Notes under the pieces: generated by a model
Databases searched by the model: none
Told to the model about the DNA's origin: nothing
The model's input: the letters and a program-made list of their open reading frames with translations, nothing else
Shown: piece after piece, positions 5,562 to 6,309 of the stretch
Position numbering within the stretch: position 1 is the stretch's first letter
How the letters are laid out: each line of letters opens with the position of its first letter
Assembly (NCBI GenBank): GCA_044222045.1
Contig: JBGAOB010000268.1
Location: 1-6,309, forward strand
Reading direction: 5' to 3'
Origin: JBGAMH01 sp044222045
Lineage (GTDB): Bacteria > Eisenbacteria > RBG-16-71-46
Length of the DNA stretch: 6,309 nt
Position numbers and translations under genes: made by a program

Positions 5562-5591
5562 AACCTAGCGCGGCGCCTCCGCACGCCGCAA
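5562..5591 (-). promoter_or_regulatory. Promoter candidate for gltX
   Basis: On the minus strand TTGCGG (5591-5586), 18 bases, then TAGGTT (5567-5562), followed by a GC-rich stretch up to the expected start near 5555. This gives a leader of about 37 bases. It lies between the hairpin terminator at 5725-5752 and gltX, as expected for an independent unit. Confidence 0.45.
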
Positions 5592-5724
5592 GCGGCCCGC
5601 CGCCGCGCGCGCCCGGGCGCGAATCCAAGACGCCACGGCGTGCGTTTCGGGCGCATGGATCGCGGCCGCGGCGCTGGTCGGCATCTTACCGCCGGCGCCC
5701 GCGGCGGCGGCCCGGCGCGAAACA

Positions 5725-5752
5725 CCGCGGCCACCCCGGAGGGTGGCCGCGG
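5725..5752 (-). terminator. Terminator-like hairpin after the secreted-protein gene
   Basis: A perfect 12-base stem (5725-5736 with 5741-5752). Read on the minus strand the loop is UCCG closed by a C-G pair, a member of the very stable UNCG tetraloops; the plus-strand loop is not. It is followed on the minus strand by TGTTTC and lies 37 bases past the stop of the minus-strand gene ending at 5790. Strand choice and position agree on its ending that transcript. Confidence 0.65.
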
Positions 5753-5789
5753 AAAGAGCGCGTCCGGGCGGGCCCGGTGCCGCGCCGGT

Positions 5790-6309
5790 TCACTGCACGA
5801 CGACCAGCTTCTGCGTGACCGACTTGCCACCGGTCGTGAAGCGCGCGAAGTACACGCCGCCCCGCACGGGCTGCGAGCGCTCGTCGCGCAGGTTCCAGTC
5901 GAGCGAGAAGCGGCCGGCCTGCGCCATGCCCGAGCCCACGCGCGCGACGCGGCGTCCGGTCAGGTCGTAGATCGACAGGTCGTACGTCTGCCCGGCGTAC
6001 GCAGCCGGCACGCCGAACGAGAGTCGCGTCCGTCCCGACGCCGGGTTGGGCGCGGGGCGCGCGAACTCGAGCGCCGTCACCGGGGCCTCGCCCGCGCCCG
6101 GGCCGTCGACGCCGACGAACGTCGTCGCGCCGGCGAAACCGGTGCGGCGCGCGTCGTGGTGGAACTGCGGCCACGGCGCCACGCCCGAAGGCTGGAACGG
6201 GAAGTTGTAATCCCAGAGGTAGATGTTCTTGTCCCAGTCGGCGACCACGATCTCGGTCATGCCGTCGCGGTCCATGTCGGCCACCGCGGGCGTGCCGCGC
6301 ACCTCGCCG
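5790..6309 (-). CDS. C-terminal end of a secreted FG-GAP-like protein with FlgD-Ig/type IX sorting domain (5' end outside window)
   Basis: Only the last 172 residues are visible and the frame stays open to the right edge. The visible part begins with an FG-GAP/VCBS-like blade, GTPAVADMDRDGMTEIVVAD, holding the DxDxDG calcium motif, then NIYLWDYNF and the linker PWPQFHHDARRTGF often seen between such propellers and their tails. After a Gly/Ala-rich spacer comes a roughly 90-residue C-terminal domain: PAPNPASGRTRLSF, then YDLSIYDLTGRRVARV, AGRFSLDWN, GGVYFARFTTG and a final KLVVVQ. This is the FlgD-Ig-like / Por-type (TIGR04183-like) C-terminal sorting domain of FCB-group bacteria. By family knowledge the protein is exported across the inner membrane by Sec and then to the surface or medium by a type IX-like system. 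What the missing N-terminal part does cannot be told. A hairpin terminator follows. Confidence 0.85.
   Translation of the reverse strand, partial: GEVRGTPAVADMDRDGMTEIVVADWDKNIYLWDYNFPFQPSGVAPWPQFHHDARRTGFAGATTFVGVDGPGAGEAPVTALEFARPAPNPASGRTRLSFGVPAAYAGQTYDLSIYDLTGRRVARVGSGMAQAGRFSLDWNLRDERSQPVRGGVYFARFTTGGKSVTQKLVVVQ

Noticed and set aside
4553..5818. A 421-codon plus-strand frame opposite gltX
   Set aside because: It is an antisense shadow of gltX with biased composition and runs through the promoter and terminator region.
5519..5830. N-terminal extension of gltX by about 100 codons
   Set aside because: The extension is Arg/Pro-rich, overlaps the stop of the neighbouring gene and the hairpin, and GltX proteins start just before RFAPSPTG.
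1..6309. CRISPR array, insertion sequence, phage or defence genes
   Set aside because: No short regularly spaced direct repeats, terminal inverted repeats with a transposase, integrase or nuclease motifs were seen. The tRNA genes show no duplicated 3' end that would mark an integration site in the window.

Overview
The window is very GC-rich with strongly GC-biased third codon positions. It looks like an ordinary chromosomal stretch of a free-living bacterium. The best lineage clue is the C-terminal end of a secreted protein (minus strand, 5790 to the right edge). It joins an FG-GAP-like calcium motif, a W-x-x-FHHDxxRTG linker and a FlgD-Ig-like / type IX-type sorting domain. This combination is typical of the Fibrobacteres-Chlorobi-Bacteroidetes (FCB) side of the tree. 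With this GC content, Candidatus Eisenbacteria or Gemmatimonadota-like lineages fit best, but that assignment is an inference.

Layout from left to right. (1) Bases 1-1893, minus: a membrane-anchored CapD/PglF/WbpM-type nucleotide-sugar 4,6-dehydratase for surface glycan synthesis, running off the left edge. (2) Bases 1894-2298: a 405-base gap with a good sigma-70-like promoter reading into the dehydratase, followed by a long leader. (3) Bases 2299-3180, minus: an atypical short-chain dehydrogenase/reductase-like NAD(P)-binding protein. (4) Bases 3273-3728, plus: a divergent single-pass membrane protein whose outer part is four exact-length 23-residue repeats. It is the only plus-strand gene. 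(5) Bases 3735-3767: a hairpin between the converging gene ends. (6) Bases 3780-3855 and 3994-4067, minus: tRNA-Glu(CUC) and tRNA-Gln(CUG), separated by a hairpin. (7) Bases 4118-5518, minus: gltX, glutamyl-tRNA synthetase. (8) Bases 5725-5752: a terminator-like hairpin. (9) Bases 5790 to the edge, minus: the secreted-protein end.

The functional core is the translation cluster gltX - tRNA-Gln - tRNA-Glu: one synthetase beside the two tRNAs it would charge if the organism makes Gln-tRNA by the indirect (GatCAB) route. Each of the three has its own promoter candidate of the same form. The gltX product appears to lack about 24 residues of the catalytic fold present in its relatives, which is the most surprising single observation. 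The left half concerns cell-surface glycans and a nucleotide-binding enzyme of unknown substrate. I saw no mobile element, CRISPR array, phage gene or defence system, and nothing that amounts to a wholly new system.
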